A stretch of DNA of 33,902 nt from Salinispora pacifica CNR114 (GTDB lineage: Bacteria; Actinomycetota; Actinomycetes; Mycobacteriales; Micromonosporaceae). Positions within the stretch are counted from its first letter, which is position 1. The number at the start of each line of letters is the position of its first letter. Location: assembly GCF_000514775.1 (NCBI RefSeq), contig NZ_AZWO01000045.1, positions 1-33,902 on the forward strand, given 5' to 3'. The position numbers and the translations under genes were made by a program. Below are positions 24,947 through 32,625 of this stretch, piece after piece. The notes under the pieces were generated by a model, which was not told the origin of the DNA, did no database searches, and saw nothing but the letters and a program-made list of their open reading frames with translations.

Positions 24947-24961
24947 GCTCAACCGTTGAGC
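24947..24961. promoter_or_regulatory. Perfect palindrome upstream of the Hsp70-like operon
   Basis: GCTCAACCGTTGAGC has perfect 7-bp arms around a central base. It lies 143 nt before the ATPase start, in the 215-bp gap holding the operon's promoter; a candidate operator. Confidence 0.45.
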
Positions 24962-25019
24962 CGGTGTGATGGGCAGCCATCGGCGGGATCCCTCTGGCTT
25001 ACGATTGGTCCTTCGTCGG

Positions 25020-25877
25020 TCAGACGGGTGTGCCGCTACCGCTGATGGGAGCGGCGCGGCGACGACGCCGCAGCTCGCGTTGGGCCTGTGCACGAGCGCA
25101 TTCGCGGCTACAGTACTTGACGCCTTCGGTGCGGTTTTGTCCGAACTCGGCTCGGCCGCGCTGGCGGACGAAGGGCCGGCGGCAGGGTTCGTTGGCGCAG
25201 TGGCGCACTGTGGCCCGCTCGGCCATGTGGTTGTACAGCTGCAGAAATGACGCCGAGTAGATCGTGGCCTGGCGTTCCTCGAGTCCTCCGATGCCGATGC
25301 TGAACTTGCTCAATGCGGCGCTAAGTACGGATTCCAGGGCCGACAACCGGGAGGCGACCGTCATCTTCCGGAGGTCATCCAAAGTGACCTCGTGGACATC
25401 GCACGGGTTGTCCAGGCGGAACTGGTCTAGCTGTTGCTTGTCCACCTCCGCTTCGACGAGGGCTTCGATCCCGCCCTCGGTCTGGCAGGCCAGCCACGTT
25501 CTGATTGCCTCGTGCGCTAGAGATAGGTGTACTTCGACGTCGCGGCGGTGATGCCCGACGCGCCACGGGCTGTCGTCAGGGTCGAACGGCACGTCCTCTA
25601 GCCAACTCTGCGCCTCGAAGTCGAGATCGTTGCGGTCCATGTCGACCAGTGGCCCGTAGGTCCGCATCAGCGCGGCCGCAGCCTCTAGGTCCGCGGGCGG
25701 TGTCGCCAGCAGCTCGTGCAGATAGAAGTCGGGTGGCAGGTGGACTGCCTCCCCTCGTCGGGGCGCGATGCGCCACAGGACCCAGTCCCCGTCGACCTCC
25801 ACATCGAGTAGCGGGCGTAGGGGCGGCTGCGCGACCACGGTCCCCGGCCACAGCGTAGGACGAAACTGTGCAGGCAT
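25020..25877 (-). CDS. Zinc-binding protein with C-terminal CGNR-like finger
   Basis: 285 residues. The C-terminal ~60 residues hold a C-x4-C ... C-x3-C set: RHCANEPCRRPFVRQRG then VKYCSRECARAQAQRELRRR, a treble-clef-like finger resembling the CGNR type of actinobacterial regulators. The N-terminal 200 residues are helical (LLDVEVDGDWVLWRIAPRRG; LSLAHEAIRTWLACQTEGG) and not recognised. Probably a DNA- or RNA-binding protein. The ATG at 25877 has AAGGA upstream. It is read away from the NERD-helicase gene, with which it shares a 509-bp divergent promoter region, so the two may be one functional unit. Composition is like the neighbours. Confidence 0.7.
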   Translation of the reverse strand: MPAQFRPTLWPGTVVAQPPLRPLLDVEVDGDWVLWRIAPRRGEAVHLPPDFYLHELLATPPADLEAAAALMRTYGPLVDMDRNDLDFEAQSWLEDVPFDPDDSPWRVGHHRRDVEVHLSLAHEAIRTWLACQTEGGIEALVEAEVDKQQLDQFRLDNPCDVHEVTLDDLRKMTVASRLSALESVLSAALSKFSIGIGGLEERQATIYSASFLQLYNHMAERATVRHCANEPCRRPFVRQRGRAEFGQNRTEGVKYCSRECARAQAQRELRRRRRAAPISGSGTPV

Positions 25878-26048
25878 ATATCACGCACCGTCCTTGTTGA
25901 TTGGAGTGGTTCGTAGGACGCTTGTGGAGAGCAACGTACTACGGCCCGGCAGGACCGCGCAACGCAGACCCAACCCCGACCGAAGGGCAGACGCGTCTTG
26001 GATGACTTGATCATCGCGGGAGAGCGGCAGCGAGCACTCAGGGATAGC

Positions 26049-26228
26049 GTGTCCACGCCCCAACCCCAGTACCTGCAAGTGTCGACCGTGACCCCAGACC
26101 TCCCGCCAGCGTCCGACCGACACGAGATCACCAGCAGGGTCAGCTGCTGGCACGTTTGGCCCCCCGAACTAGAGCCGGACGGTGCGTGCGAAAGGTGCCA
26201 CCTGGCCTATCGCAAATGGTCCACGTAG
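26049..26228 (+). CDS. Possible small CxxC protein
   Basis: If started at GTG 26049 (AGGGA four bases upstream) this gives 59 residues: a polar N-terminus, then SRVSCWHVWPPELEPDG and ACERCHLAYRKWST, with a CxxC pair that could bind zinc together with the upstream Cys/His. Third-position GC is about 70%, lower than in most neighbours but above chance. No family recognised. It may equally be non-coding leader sequence of the helicase gene. Confidence 0.35.
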   Translation: MSTPQPQYLQVSTVTPDLPPASDRHEITSRVSCWHVWPPELEPDGACERCHLAYRKWST

Positions 26229-26289
26229 GACCCCAAAGGACCGGCTCGCCAGCGGAACAACCAGTGCTCTGCTCTGAAAGCCAACTGCG

Positions 26290-26324
26290 CCGTACAGCGC
26301 CGCGGCAGCTGCCGGGCTGTACGG
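26290..26324 (+). promoter_or_regulatory. Inverted repeat before the NERD helicase
   Basis: CCGTACAGC (26290-26298) and GCTGTACGG (26316-26324) are perfect inverted copies; between them lies the palindrome CGGCAGCTGCCG. It ends 62 nt upstream of the helicase ATG and could be an operator or an attenuating hairpin. Confidence 0.6.
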
Positions 26325-26386
26325 GGTGCGTCGAGGCGGTTGCGCTGTGCACTAAGTTTCATAGGAACATCTAAGGAGGTTGGTCG

Positions 26387-28489
26387 ATGGCTGCTGGTGG
26401 CTCCGCATCCGCGCAAGCTGCCCGGCACCGTGAGCACGCACAGTTCCTTACCCGTCAGCTTCGTGAAGCGCATCGGGCCGCCGCCCGGTGGAGCGCGGCG
26501 GCGGCCGGGGAGCGGCAGGTCGCAGCTGCGTTGTGGGCGCTGACCCGTTCGGGCTGGACACTTTTGGTTGATCGGCGGTGGCCCGGTACCGCGACGGCGA
26601 ACGTCGACATGATTCTCGTCGGTCCTGCCGGGGTGTACGTCATCGACGTCAAGAACTGGCGCGACGCCCCGCAAATTGTCGACGGCGAACTCAGCGCCGC
26701 CGGCCGCTCGTGTGCCGCCGAGCTGGTGAAGCTGCAAGCGGTGACGCGCCGCGTTGAAGACGCTCTGGCCGACATGCAGATGTCACCCGTGGCCGTCGTA
26801 CCGGTCATGGTCTTCGTCGGGCGGCAGGTCGATGAACGGCTAGGCCGTGTTCACCTCGTCGGCATCCACGAACTGCTGCACGCCGTCACCAGCGCCCGGA
26901 CCCGCCTGCAATCTCCGGTGGTCCGCGCGGTGGCGGCTCACCTGACCGATGTGTTTCCGGCATACGAGGCGCCCCAGCTACCCGACACCGCCACGACCGA
27001 CGTCCCGGCGCGCACCCCGGATGAGCCTGGAGAGCTTTTTAATGTGGATGACCTCGCTGCCGAGCAGCTACGCGTTGCGCGGGAGCGGCCGGTTGAGAGT
27101 TGGATGACGTTCCTACACCCCGACCAGCTCAGCCTGGTGCGTCGCCGGTGGGGCGGCCCGGCGCGGATCACCGGCGCCGCCGGCACCGGCAAGACAGTCG
27201 TCGGACTTCATCGGGCCGCCTACCTGGCCCAGTCCGGCGGACGGGTGCTGTACGTCACCTTCGTCCGCAACCTGCCGCAGATACAGAAGCACCTGCTCGA
27301 ACGGATGGCACCTGCTGGTAGCGATCGGATCGAGTTCACCAGCCTGCACCGATGGGCAGTCACCTTCCTGTCGCAACGGGGAATTTCGGCCCGCCTCAAT
27401 GTAGCCAAAGCCGATGACTGCTTCGCCCGCGCCTGGCGCACCCACGGCCGACACACCTGCCTCGCCGACCTCGAGCCCAGCCCCCGCTACTGGGAAGACG
27501 AGCTCCGCCACGTCATCAAAGGCCGCGATATCTCCAGCCTGACCAAGTACATTGCCGCATCGCGACCGGGCCGACGAACCGCCCTCCGTAAGGCGCACAG
27601 GGAAGCAGTGTGGGCGCTGTACGAGGAATACCAGCGGCTACTGAACGAACGCGGCGTCCAGGACTTCCCCGACCTGCTGCTCACCGCCCTCGCGGAACTG
27701 CGCCGCCACCCCACCGACGGCGGATACACCACGGTCATCGCCGACGAGGTGCAGGACCTCACCCTCACCGGGGTCCGGATCCTGCACGCCATCTCCGGCG
27801 AAAGCCCGAACGGTCTGCTGCTCATCGGCGACGCCCAACAAGCGGTCTACCCCGGCGGCTTCCGCCTCGCCGACGCTGGCATCAACATCCGAGGCGGCCG
27901 CGCCGAGGTCCTCCACGTTAACTACCGCAACGCCGCGCCCATCATGCAGGCCGCGCTGAACGTTCTCGACGGTGAACCATTTGACGACATCGACGGCATG
28001 ACGATCATCGCCCCACCGGCCATCGAGATGACCTACCACGATGGCCATGTCGTCCACTCACCCTCAAACTCCCGCCCCATGCACGACGCAGCGCTCCGCA
28101 AGGCATTGAAGGCTCTCGCTGTGCAGTCCGACGACGCGTTGGCGGACGCGGCCGTGCTGTGCGCCACCAAACGCGACGTCGACTACTATCTCCAGATGCT
28201 CAGAGCCCAAGGGCTACCGGTACTGAACCTCGATGACTACGACGGCCGCCCAGGCCAGGTGTTGAAAGTCGGCACGTATCTACGAGCCAAGGGCCTTGAA
28301 TTCAAGTACGTATACCTGCCCTGCCATGATCGAGGGCTCAAAGCCGCGCAACTGGGCGGATCCGCCGATGTGGACCGGCTCGCTCTTGCCCGCCGGCAAC
28401 TATTCGTCGCGATGACCCGCGCACGGGACCTGCTGTGGCTCGGCTCGATCACCGGCGGCGCTCCCGCCACATCGATGAACGGGTGCTGA
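26387..28489 (+). CDS. NERD-domain UvrD/Rep-type helicase
   Basis: 700 residues. An N-terminal NERD (nuclease-related) domain at about 38-160 shows AAGERQVAAALWAL, then ANVDMILVGPAGVYVIDVKN, with the Asp and the Asp-x-Lys of nuclease-like folds in place. A superfamily-1 helicase core follows: Walker A ITGAAGTGKTVVGLHRA (~261-277), Walker B VIADEVQDLT (~452-461, the DExQD of UvrD), GDAQQAVY (motif III) and LFVAMTRARDLLWLG near 670-686 (motif VI). It probably unwinds DNA and may cut it. NERD helicases recur in mobile-element cargo and have been linked to phage and plasmid defence (family knowledge); a defence role here is inference. AAGGAGG eight bases before ATG 26387 fixes the start. Confidence 0.88.
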   Translation: MAAGGSASAQAARHREHAQFLTRQLREAHRAAARWSAAAAGERQVAAALWALTRSGWTLLVDRRWPGTATANVDMILVGPAGVYVIDVKNWRDAPQIVDGELSAAGRSCAAELVKLQAVTRRVEDALADMQMSPVAVVPVMVFVGRQVDERLGRVHLVGIHELLHAVTSARTRLQSPVVRAVAAHLTDVFPAYEAPQLPDTATTDVPARTPDEPGELFNVDDLAAEQLRVARERPVESWMTFLHPDQLSLVRRRWGGPARITGAAGTGKTVVGLHRAAYLAQSGGRVLYVTFVRNLPQIQKHLLERMAPAGSDRIEFTSLHRWAVTFLSQRGISARLNVAKADDCFARAWRTHGRHTCLADLEPSPRYWEDELRHVIKGRDISSLTKYIAASRPGRRTALRKAHREAVWALYEEYQRLLNERGVQDFPDLLLTALAELRRHPTDGGYTTVIADEVQDLTLTGVRILHAISGESPNGLLLIGDAQQAVYPGGFRLADAGINIRGGRAEVLHVNYRNAAPIMQAALNVLDGEPFDDIDGMTIIAPPAIEMTYHDGHVVHSPSNSRPMHDAALRKALKALAVQSDDALADAAVLCATKRDVDYYLQMLRAQGLPVLNLDDYDGRPGQVLKVGTYLRAKGLEFKYVYLPCHDRGLKAAQLGGSADVDRLALARRQLFVAMTRARDLLWLGSITGGAPATSMNGC

Positions 28490-28708
28490 GCATGATCGCT
28501 ACGCTACCCCTGCCGCAATACCGACGACGCTGACTGGCGTGCTCTCCAGCCGATATGCGAATGGCCTGACTTCACGAGGTGGTCCTGGCTACCCAGAGCG
28601 CCTCAAATTGTGGGGCGGTCTCTATAGCGTTCGACTACCAGATCATGCGAGGCTGACTGAAGCCGCGTCCGGTCCTGACCGTCGGCCAATAGGGGGCTGC
28701 GCGCGGCA

Positions 28709-28722
28709 TGGTGCATGCACCA
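28709..28722. repeat. Perfect 14-bp palindrome
   Basis: TGGTGCATGCACCA equals its own reverse complement. It stands alone in the gene-poor region. Confidence 0.6.
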
Positions 28723-28738
28723 GAGGCGCGGGTACCAG

Positions 28739-28793
28739 GCGGGGTATAGGGCCGGTCCCACCGGGCCGGGTTGCTATCCCCAGAGGGGGTTTG
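28739..28793 (+). ncRNA. Possible structured RNA element
   Basis: GGGGTATAG near 28741 can pair with CTATCCCC near 28774-28781 (one bulge), enclosing GGCCGGT paired to ACCGGGCC. The 3' side CCCC-AGA-GGGG followed by TTT forms an alternative terminator-like stem. The two pairings exclude each other, as in a switch or attenuator, but there is no gene start close behind. Confidence 0.25.
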
Positions 28794-29448
28794 ATCAGGT
28801 CCGGAGGTAGTCGAGTGCCTTTAGAAGCCATGAACGACTGGACCTCGCACTGCCGGTGCCGAATGCTACAGCGTTACCGACGACAGCATGTCGCATAGCG
28901 GTTTCCAGGACGAGGCTTGGCGACTGAGGTTTCAATGGCCGCCGGGCCGGTTTCGCGCCCTGGGGATGTGCGAGGCAGAGGTCAGCGGCATGCCAGTCCC
29001 TGGCGAGGGCGGGTGCCATGAGCGGGCCTGGCGGGGGCGATGGCGGAGAGCAATGAGTCCACTCTTAAATGGAGCGATGGATGTCTATCGGGTGGCGAGG
29101 TGAGGTCGAGTCCACCTGGAGGTGCCACACGCATATTCATGGTTGGGTTGGGGGCTCTTCGGTGCTGCGGGTCAGTGAGCATCGAGATGGTAGTGACGGT
29201 ACGTGCTATATGGGTTGCACCGTGTCGCGCAGGCGTGTCTGGGGCGATGTTCCGTAAGGTCTAGCAGCTAGAGGGTTGCGGGCGGGTGCTGCTTCTCCTG
29301 AGGTTGATGTGCCCGGCTGGGCTTGCTTCGAGTGGGCCGCGGTGGGGGTGCCGTCGTTGACGCCCGCCCTGGCTGTCGCATGGCTGACAGTTACGGGGGT
29401 GTGGCTGGTGACCGGTGACGAGTGGGGTGGTTGCGCGAGGGCTGGATG

Positions 29449-29655
29449 TCAGGCGTGGGTCGCGGGGTGTCGTTCGCTGAAGGTGAGGAGGAACGCTCGC
29501 CATGAATCGTCGGGAAAGGACAGCGCGGTTTCGGGTGCGATGGAGTCGAAAACGGCGACGTTGTTCTGGTAGCGAGACACGGTGACGCATTGAGCGTGGT
29601 CGCATCTGGAGCTACGGCGTGTCCACAAGGATTGTGTGTGCGTGTTTGCTTCCAT
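29449..29655 (-). CDS. DUF397 protein (partner of the Scr1-like regulator)
   Basis: 68 residues: RRSSRCDHAQCVTVSRYQNN, then VAVFDSIAPETALSFPDDSW and RAFLLTFSER match the DUF397 pattern (R-SSx...CVEV...VAVRDSK...L.F....W.AFL). Such small proteins are encoded beside Scr1-type XRE regulators in actinomycetes, often in pairs that behave like toxin-antitoxin or regulatory couples. ATG 29655 is chosen because GGAGAAAAG stands just before it; a longer frame upstream lacks such a site and is not conserved in look. Unusually, it is read divergently from the XRE gene, separated by 344 bp, rather than following it on the same strand. Confidence 0.8.
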   Translation of the reverse strand: MEANTHTQSLWTRRSSRCDHAQCVTVSRYQNNVAVFDSIAPETALSFPDDSWRAFLLTFSERHPATHA

Positions 29656-29999
29656 TCTTTTCTCCAAACGATTGTTGAATTCGTCATGGGTGGTGTTGTC
29701 GTTGCGGCTGGTGTCGTGGCGCGACGGGTAATGCTTGGCGGTGTGTGGCGAATCGTGAGATCTACCCAATCGTCCTCACGTTCCGTCTTGGGTGTCGTTG
29801 CGCTATGCAAGCAGGCTAGCAGGGCAGTGGCGGTTTCAGCTATGAATGGCACCCTTTTCCACCCTGGCGAGGGGCGACTGAGGTGGTCTGCTAGCTTATT
29901 GCGACCAGCTGCGATCCAGCGGGCGGAAGCACACTGCCAGTGGCGAGTTATCTCGTTCACTCTGCCTGTAGCGATTATCCGCAGGAAGGAGTGGATCTG
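29656..29999. other. Divergent regulatory region between DUF397 and XRE genes
   Basis: 344 bp with no gene. Two small inverted repeats lie close to the XRE gene: CACTG-C-CAGTG (29932-29942) and CGAG-TTAT-CTCG (29944-29955). The second is 45-56 nt upstream of the ATG and could be the regulator's own operator. AAGGAG at 29986-29991 is the XRE ribosome site. Confidence 0.5.
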
Positions 30000-30857
30000 A
30001 TGACGAGTAGGCCAGGACCGATCACGAGCCGTAGGCGTCTGCGTATGGCCCTACGGCAGCTGCGACTCGCCGGTGATCACGCCCTCGAGGACATCCGGGC
30101 TGAGATGGACTGGTCGCTGTCCAAGGTCATGCGGATCGAGAGTGGCATGGTGAGCATCTCCGTCAACGACCTCCGCGCGCTGCTGGCGTTCTACGGAGTC
30201 GCTGATCCCGATGAGGTCGACCGTCTTGTGGACATGGCGCGCTCGGCGCGTCGACGACACTGGGCCGGACAGTACCGCGAGTACGTGTCTACCTCCTATA
30301 TGGACTTCTTGGGCTATGAGGACGATGCCTCACGAATCAGCCAGTACCACCCCTTCCTGATTCCCGGATTGCTGCAGACCCAGGACTACGCGCGGCTGGT
30401 GGCCACAGCTGGCCCACACAACCGCAACAGCCAGGCCGTTGAGGCGCGGGTACGGCTGCGTATGGCCCGACAAGACCGCGTGTTCAGCAACGACCGACAC
30501 CACTCAGTGCGGTTCGTGTTGGACGAACGCGCACTCAAGCCAGTCCATGACCCCGACGTGATGCGGCACCAAATCGACAAGATCCTCCACCTCCTGCCGC
30601 GACTCGACCTAGTAATCCTCCGGCAGGACAGCGCGGCCGAACCCGGATTCGTCGGCCCGTTCTCCTACCACGAATTCCACTCCGACCTTGATCCCGACGT
30701 CGTCTACCTCGACAACCAGCCCGACGACGTGGCCCTCATCGAAGACCCTGACATCGTCACCCGGTACAAGACAGCGTTTCGTGAGCTGTCCGACCAGGCC
30801 GTCCCAGGAGCCAGTGAACCCGGACGCAAGATCCTCAACCGCCACGGCGGTCACTAG
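30000..30857 (+). CDS. Scr1-like XRE-family regulator with DUF5753 region
   Basis: 285 residues. An N-terminal helix-turn-helix (RRLRMALRQLRLAGDHALED; MDWSLSKVMRIESGMVSIS) is followed by the ~180-residue ligand-sensing type region called DUF5753: ISQYHPFLIPGLLQTQDYAR, MARQDRVFS, VRFVLDERALKPV, PFSYHEFHSDLDPDVVYLD. This is the standard layout of the very numerous Scr1-type regulators in actinomycetes, each usually paired with a DUF397 protein. The ATG at 30000 is set by AAGGAG eight bases upstream. Its TAG stop shares the palindrome CTAG with the stop of a possible minus-strand gene. It likely regulates itself and the DUF397 gene. Confidence 0.9.
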   Translation: MTSRPGPITSRRRLRMALRQLRLAGDHALEDIRAEMDWSLSKVMRIESGMVSISVNDLRALLAFYGVADPDEVDRLVDMARSARRRHWAGQYREYVSTSYMDFLGYEDDASRISQYHPFLIPGLLQTQDYARLVATAGPHNRNSQAVEARVRLRMARQDRVFSNDRHHSVRFVLDERALKPVHDPDVMRHQIDKILHLLPRLDLVILRQDSAAEPGFVGPFSYHEFHSDLDPDVVYLDNQPDDVALIEDPDIVTRYKTAFRELSDQAVPGASEPGRKILNRHGGH

Positions 30858-31222
30858 CCCTCTCGATCAGCGCGTGAGGCGTGACGGGGTGCTGGCACCC
30901 GTACCGTGTCATCCGTAGACGCCGAACCCGCGCCGCGCCACTGGTCGGCCTGCCCGGGACACCCCTGTCCGGACATGAACACATACCCCACCGGCCCGCG
31001 ATGCAGGGGAGAGGCCAACACGACCAGCAGCGCACCCATCAGCGCTGCCATGCCGGTATCCGCAACCATCGCTCCAGCCACCAACGCCGTAGCGCACGCA
31101 CCCGCCCGGCTGGCCGTGTCCCGCCAGGATGTCGACACCGGAAGCCAGGAACCCCCCGCCAATGTGGTCTCCAGCGGCGACCGTATGAACGACACCGTCG
31201 AGTCGGACACTCGGTCCGCCAT
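30854..31222 (-). CDS. Possible small membrane protein
   Basis: About 122 residues with one or two hydrophobic helices (CATALVAGAMVADTGMAALM then GALLVVLASPL) and a polar, unrecognised tail (GYVFMSGQGCPGQADQWRG). The start is unsure: ATG 31222 or ATG 31246, with AGGAG close to the latter. The plus strand of the same stretch is also open with similar third-position GC, so either strand or neither may code; the membrane-like profile makes me prefer this one. Confidence 0.35.
   Translation of the reverse strand: MADRVSDSTVSFIRSPLETTLAGGSWLPVSTSWRDTASRAGACATALVAGAMVADTGMAALMGALLVVLASPLHRGPVGYVFMSGQGCPGQADQWRGAGSASTDDTVRVPAPRHASRADREG
30884..30902 (+). terminator. Short hairpin after the XRE gene
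   Basis: ACGGG-G-TG (from 30884) pairs with CACCCGT (to 30902) around a 4-nt loop with one bulged G. It begins 27 nt after the stop codon. Confidence 0.4.
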
Positions 31223-31610
31223 CACCTCACGACCCGAACTCACCATCAACTCCTAACGCACATGCAGGATGCAACATCCAGTCTGCCGCTGGCGATCTGC
31301 CTGTGGCAGGTTAGCGGAGACAGAGTCACACCGCACACCAGTCGATACGGCGTGTCGTACTACAAGAGACAAAGCGCAGGCGTCCACCGGCCAAGTGCCC
31401 GCCACCCCACCACCAGCGGCGTCTTCCGCAGCACATCCTCCTCGGCGGCGACGACGTACGGCTGCGCCTGGACCTGGACAACCACGCGGACCTAAAGCCG
31501 TCCGTTTGGATCTGGTGACACGGCCCCTACTGACACCCGAATTCCCGTGCTGGAACGCAGGTTGGCGCGTCACCTGACGCCGTTCGCCACGTGAGAAGGA
31601 GACGCACCTC
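31223..31610. other. Mostly non-coding stretch with a gene remnant
   Basis: About 390 bp with no intact gene. It includes the remnant at 31313-31518 described separately, and ends with AGAAGGAGA, the ribosome site of the next short gene. Confidence 0.45.
31313..31518 (+). pseudogene. Remnant of a small protein gene without a start codon
   Basis: An open frame between a TAG ending at 31312 and a TGA at 31516-31518 has no ATG, GTG or TTG. Its last third reads very much like protein: RLPQHILLGGDDVRLRLDLD followed by NHADLKPSVWIW, with high third-position GC. The 5' part (KRRRPPAKCPPPHHQ) is nonsense-like. I infer that the end of a once longer gene survives here. No family recognised. Confidence 0.35.
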
Positions 31611-31775
31611 GTGACCGCCCTCGACAGCCCCATCGCCGGCCGCCCTTACGACCGGCACCACCGTCGGCTACCCGGTGGTGGGTTCACCTGCGAACGGCTC
31701 GGCTGCACACACGTCAACGGTCGGCCCGAGCTGCTGCAACGGGACCTGGCAGAGGAGCTGGTCGACGTCGGCTAG
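31611..31775 (+). CDS. Short two-cysteine protein
   Basis: 54 residues: a basic N-terminus (AGRPYDRHHRRLPGGGF), a TCERLGCTHVNG segment with two cysteines and a histidine that could bind metal, and an acidic helix RPELLQRDLAEELVDVG. The GTG start has a nearly ideal AGAAGGAGA ten bases upstream, and third positions are strongly GC-rich, which is the main evidence for a real gene. It ends in TAG and is not overlapped by a better frame. No family recognised. Confidence 0.6.
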   Translation: MTALDSPIAGRPYDRHHRRLPGGGFTCERLGCTHVNGRPELLQRDLAEELVDVG

Positions 31776-31838
31776 GAGCCGCCCACGCTGGTCGCTGACT
31801 GAACGCCCGGCCCGGCGCCGTTCTGACGTCCGGACCGG

Positions 31839-32102
31839 TCAGCCGTCGGCGGTGACGTGCTCGCACACCCTGCGCGGCCGGTAGCCTCCCGGGACGTTGA
31901 CACCGATAGTGTCCCAGAACGCCGGTGACCCGTCGATGTGTCCGCCGAGCGTGTGCCAGGCGTAACCGGGGTGCTCCATGCGCAGCGCCGCGAGGCCGGC
32001 GGCGGCGAGTCCGCGGCGGTGGTAGGCCGGCAGGGTGTGCGGCTGCTCCACCCAGCCGATCCGGCACCGGCGACAAACTCGCTGGTTGGCTGCACGCTGC
32101 AC
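31839..32102 (-). pseudogene. C-terminal remnant of a GNAT-like acetyltransferase
   Basis: The frame gives VEQPHTLPAYHRRGLAAAGL then AALRMEHPGYAWHTLGGHID and SPAFWDTIGVNVPGGYRP, i.e. the acetyl-CoA loop (R-R-G-L-A) and the following strand and helix of a GNAT-type domain, ending normally in TGA. The first half of such a protein is missing: upstream the frame runs only to GTG 32102 and then into the end of the LOG-family gene ten bases away. No ribosome-binding site. I read it as a 5'-truncated gene, the break lying near 32100-32110; a short novel protein is the alternative. Confidence 0.55.
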
Positions 32103-32111
32103 CCGGCTATC

Positions 32112-32594
32112 TCATGTAGAACATGCAGCGTGGAGGGCCTCCGCGACGGCATCCTCTGCCGTGTCTACATACCGGAGGCCGGGCACGAGTTCACCGTCGG
32201 CCTTTACGACCCGCCATCCGCCGAGTGCCACGACCGGCACGTGTCCCCGGCGCATGGCGAGAGCGACCTCGCTGAGGGTGCCCCAGGAACCACCAACACT
32301 GATCACGGCGTCAGCGCTCCACACGATGATGGCGTTGCGGGCTTCACCCATGTTCGTAACGATCGTGGCAGACAAGTCTGGGCAGGCACCGTCCTTGCTG
32401 TCGTTGGGGCGGATGCCGATGACAACGCCGTTCTTGGTGCGTGCACCGGCTGCACAGGCTGCCATGACGCCTACGCCTCCGCCGCAGATGATCGTTGCTC
32501 CCCTGTCGGCCAAGAGTTCGCCGACGCGCCGAGCGTTCTCGACATCGTCGTCTGTGCAGTATCGGGGTCCACAAACGGCTACTTGAACGGCCAC
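32112..32594 (-). CDS. LOG-family (TIGR00725-like) Rossmann protein
   Basis: 160 residues with the fold of LOG/lysine-decarboxylase-like proteins: VAVQVAVCGPRYCTDDDVEN opens the Rossmann fold, CGGGVGVMAACAAGA is the glycine-rich phosphate site, and SVGGSWGTLSEVALAMRRG stands where cytokinin-activating LOG enzymes have PGGxGTxxE, here changed to GGSWGTLSE as in the TIGR00725 branch. Members bind nucleotides; the substrate is unknown, and some SLOG proteins sense nucleotide signals. GTG 32594 is the start because GGAGG lies nine bases upstream; the frame is open further but overlaps the upstream gene's end. It follows the TPR regulator by 31 nt on the same strand and is likely co-transcribed. 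Confidence 0.8.
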   Translation of the reverse strand: MAVQVAVCGPRYCTDDDVENARRVGELLADRGATIICGGGVGVMAACAAGARTKNGVVIGIRPNDSKDGACPDLSATIVTNMGEARNAIIVWSADAVISVGGSWGTLSEVALAMRRGHVPVVALGGWRVVKADGELVPGLRYVDTAEDAVAEALHAACST

Positions 32595-32625
32595 GCTGTC
32601 ATGCCTCCAAGGTGAGGGATTGATG

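Larger units (their letters stand above)
25878..26386. other. Divergent region between the zinc protein and the NERD helicase
   Basis: 509 bp. It contains a possible short gene (26049-26228) and a large inverted repeat at 26290-26324. Promoters for both flanking genes must lie here or inside the short gene; no consensus -35/-10 pair stands out (TAAGTT near 26353 is the best -10 candidate for the helicase). Confidence 0.5.
28490..29448. other. Gene-poor region of about 960 bp
   Basis: No open frame here looks like protein: all give Arg/Gly/Pro-rich nonsense in both strands with no ribosome-binding site, and base use is less even than in the neighbouring genes. It holds a perfect 14-bp palindrome (28709-28722) and a structured segment (28739-28793). 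It could be decayed DNA or a non-coding RNA region. Confidence 0.55.

Noticed and set aside
28539..28898. 119-codon plus-strand frame in the gene-poor region
   Set aside because: Arg/Gly-rich, no ribosome-binding site, no motif, and third-position base use is not gene-like.
29391..29960. 189-codon minus-strand frame overlapping DUF397
   Set aside because: The DUF397 match lies in another frame with a proper ribosome site; this product is Thr/Pro/Arg-rich without a fold.
16361..30884. Shared 11-mer CGTGAGGCGTG at 16361 and 30873 as possible att direct repeats
   Set aside because: Many 11-base matches are expected by chance in 34 kb of GC-rich DNA, and both copies sit in or near terminator-like hairpins.
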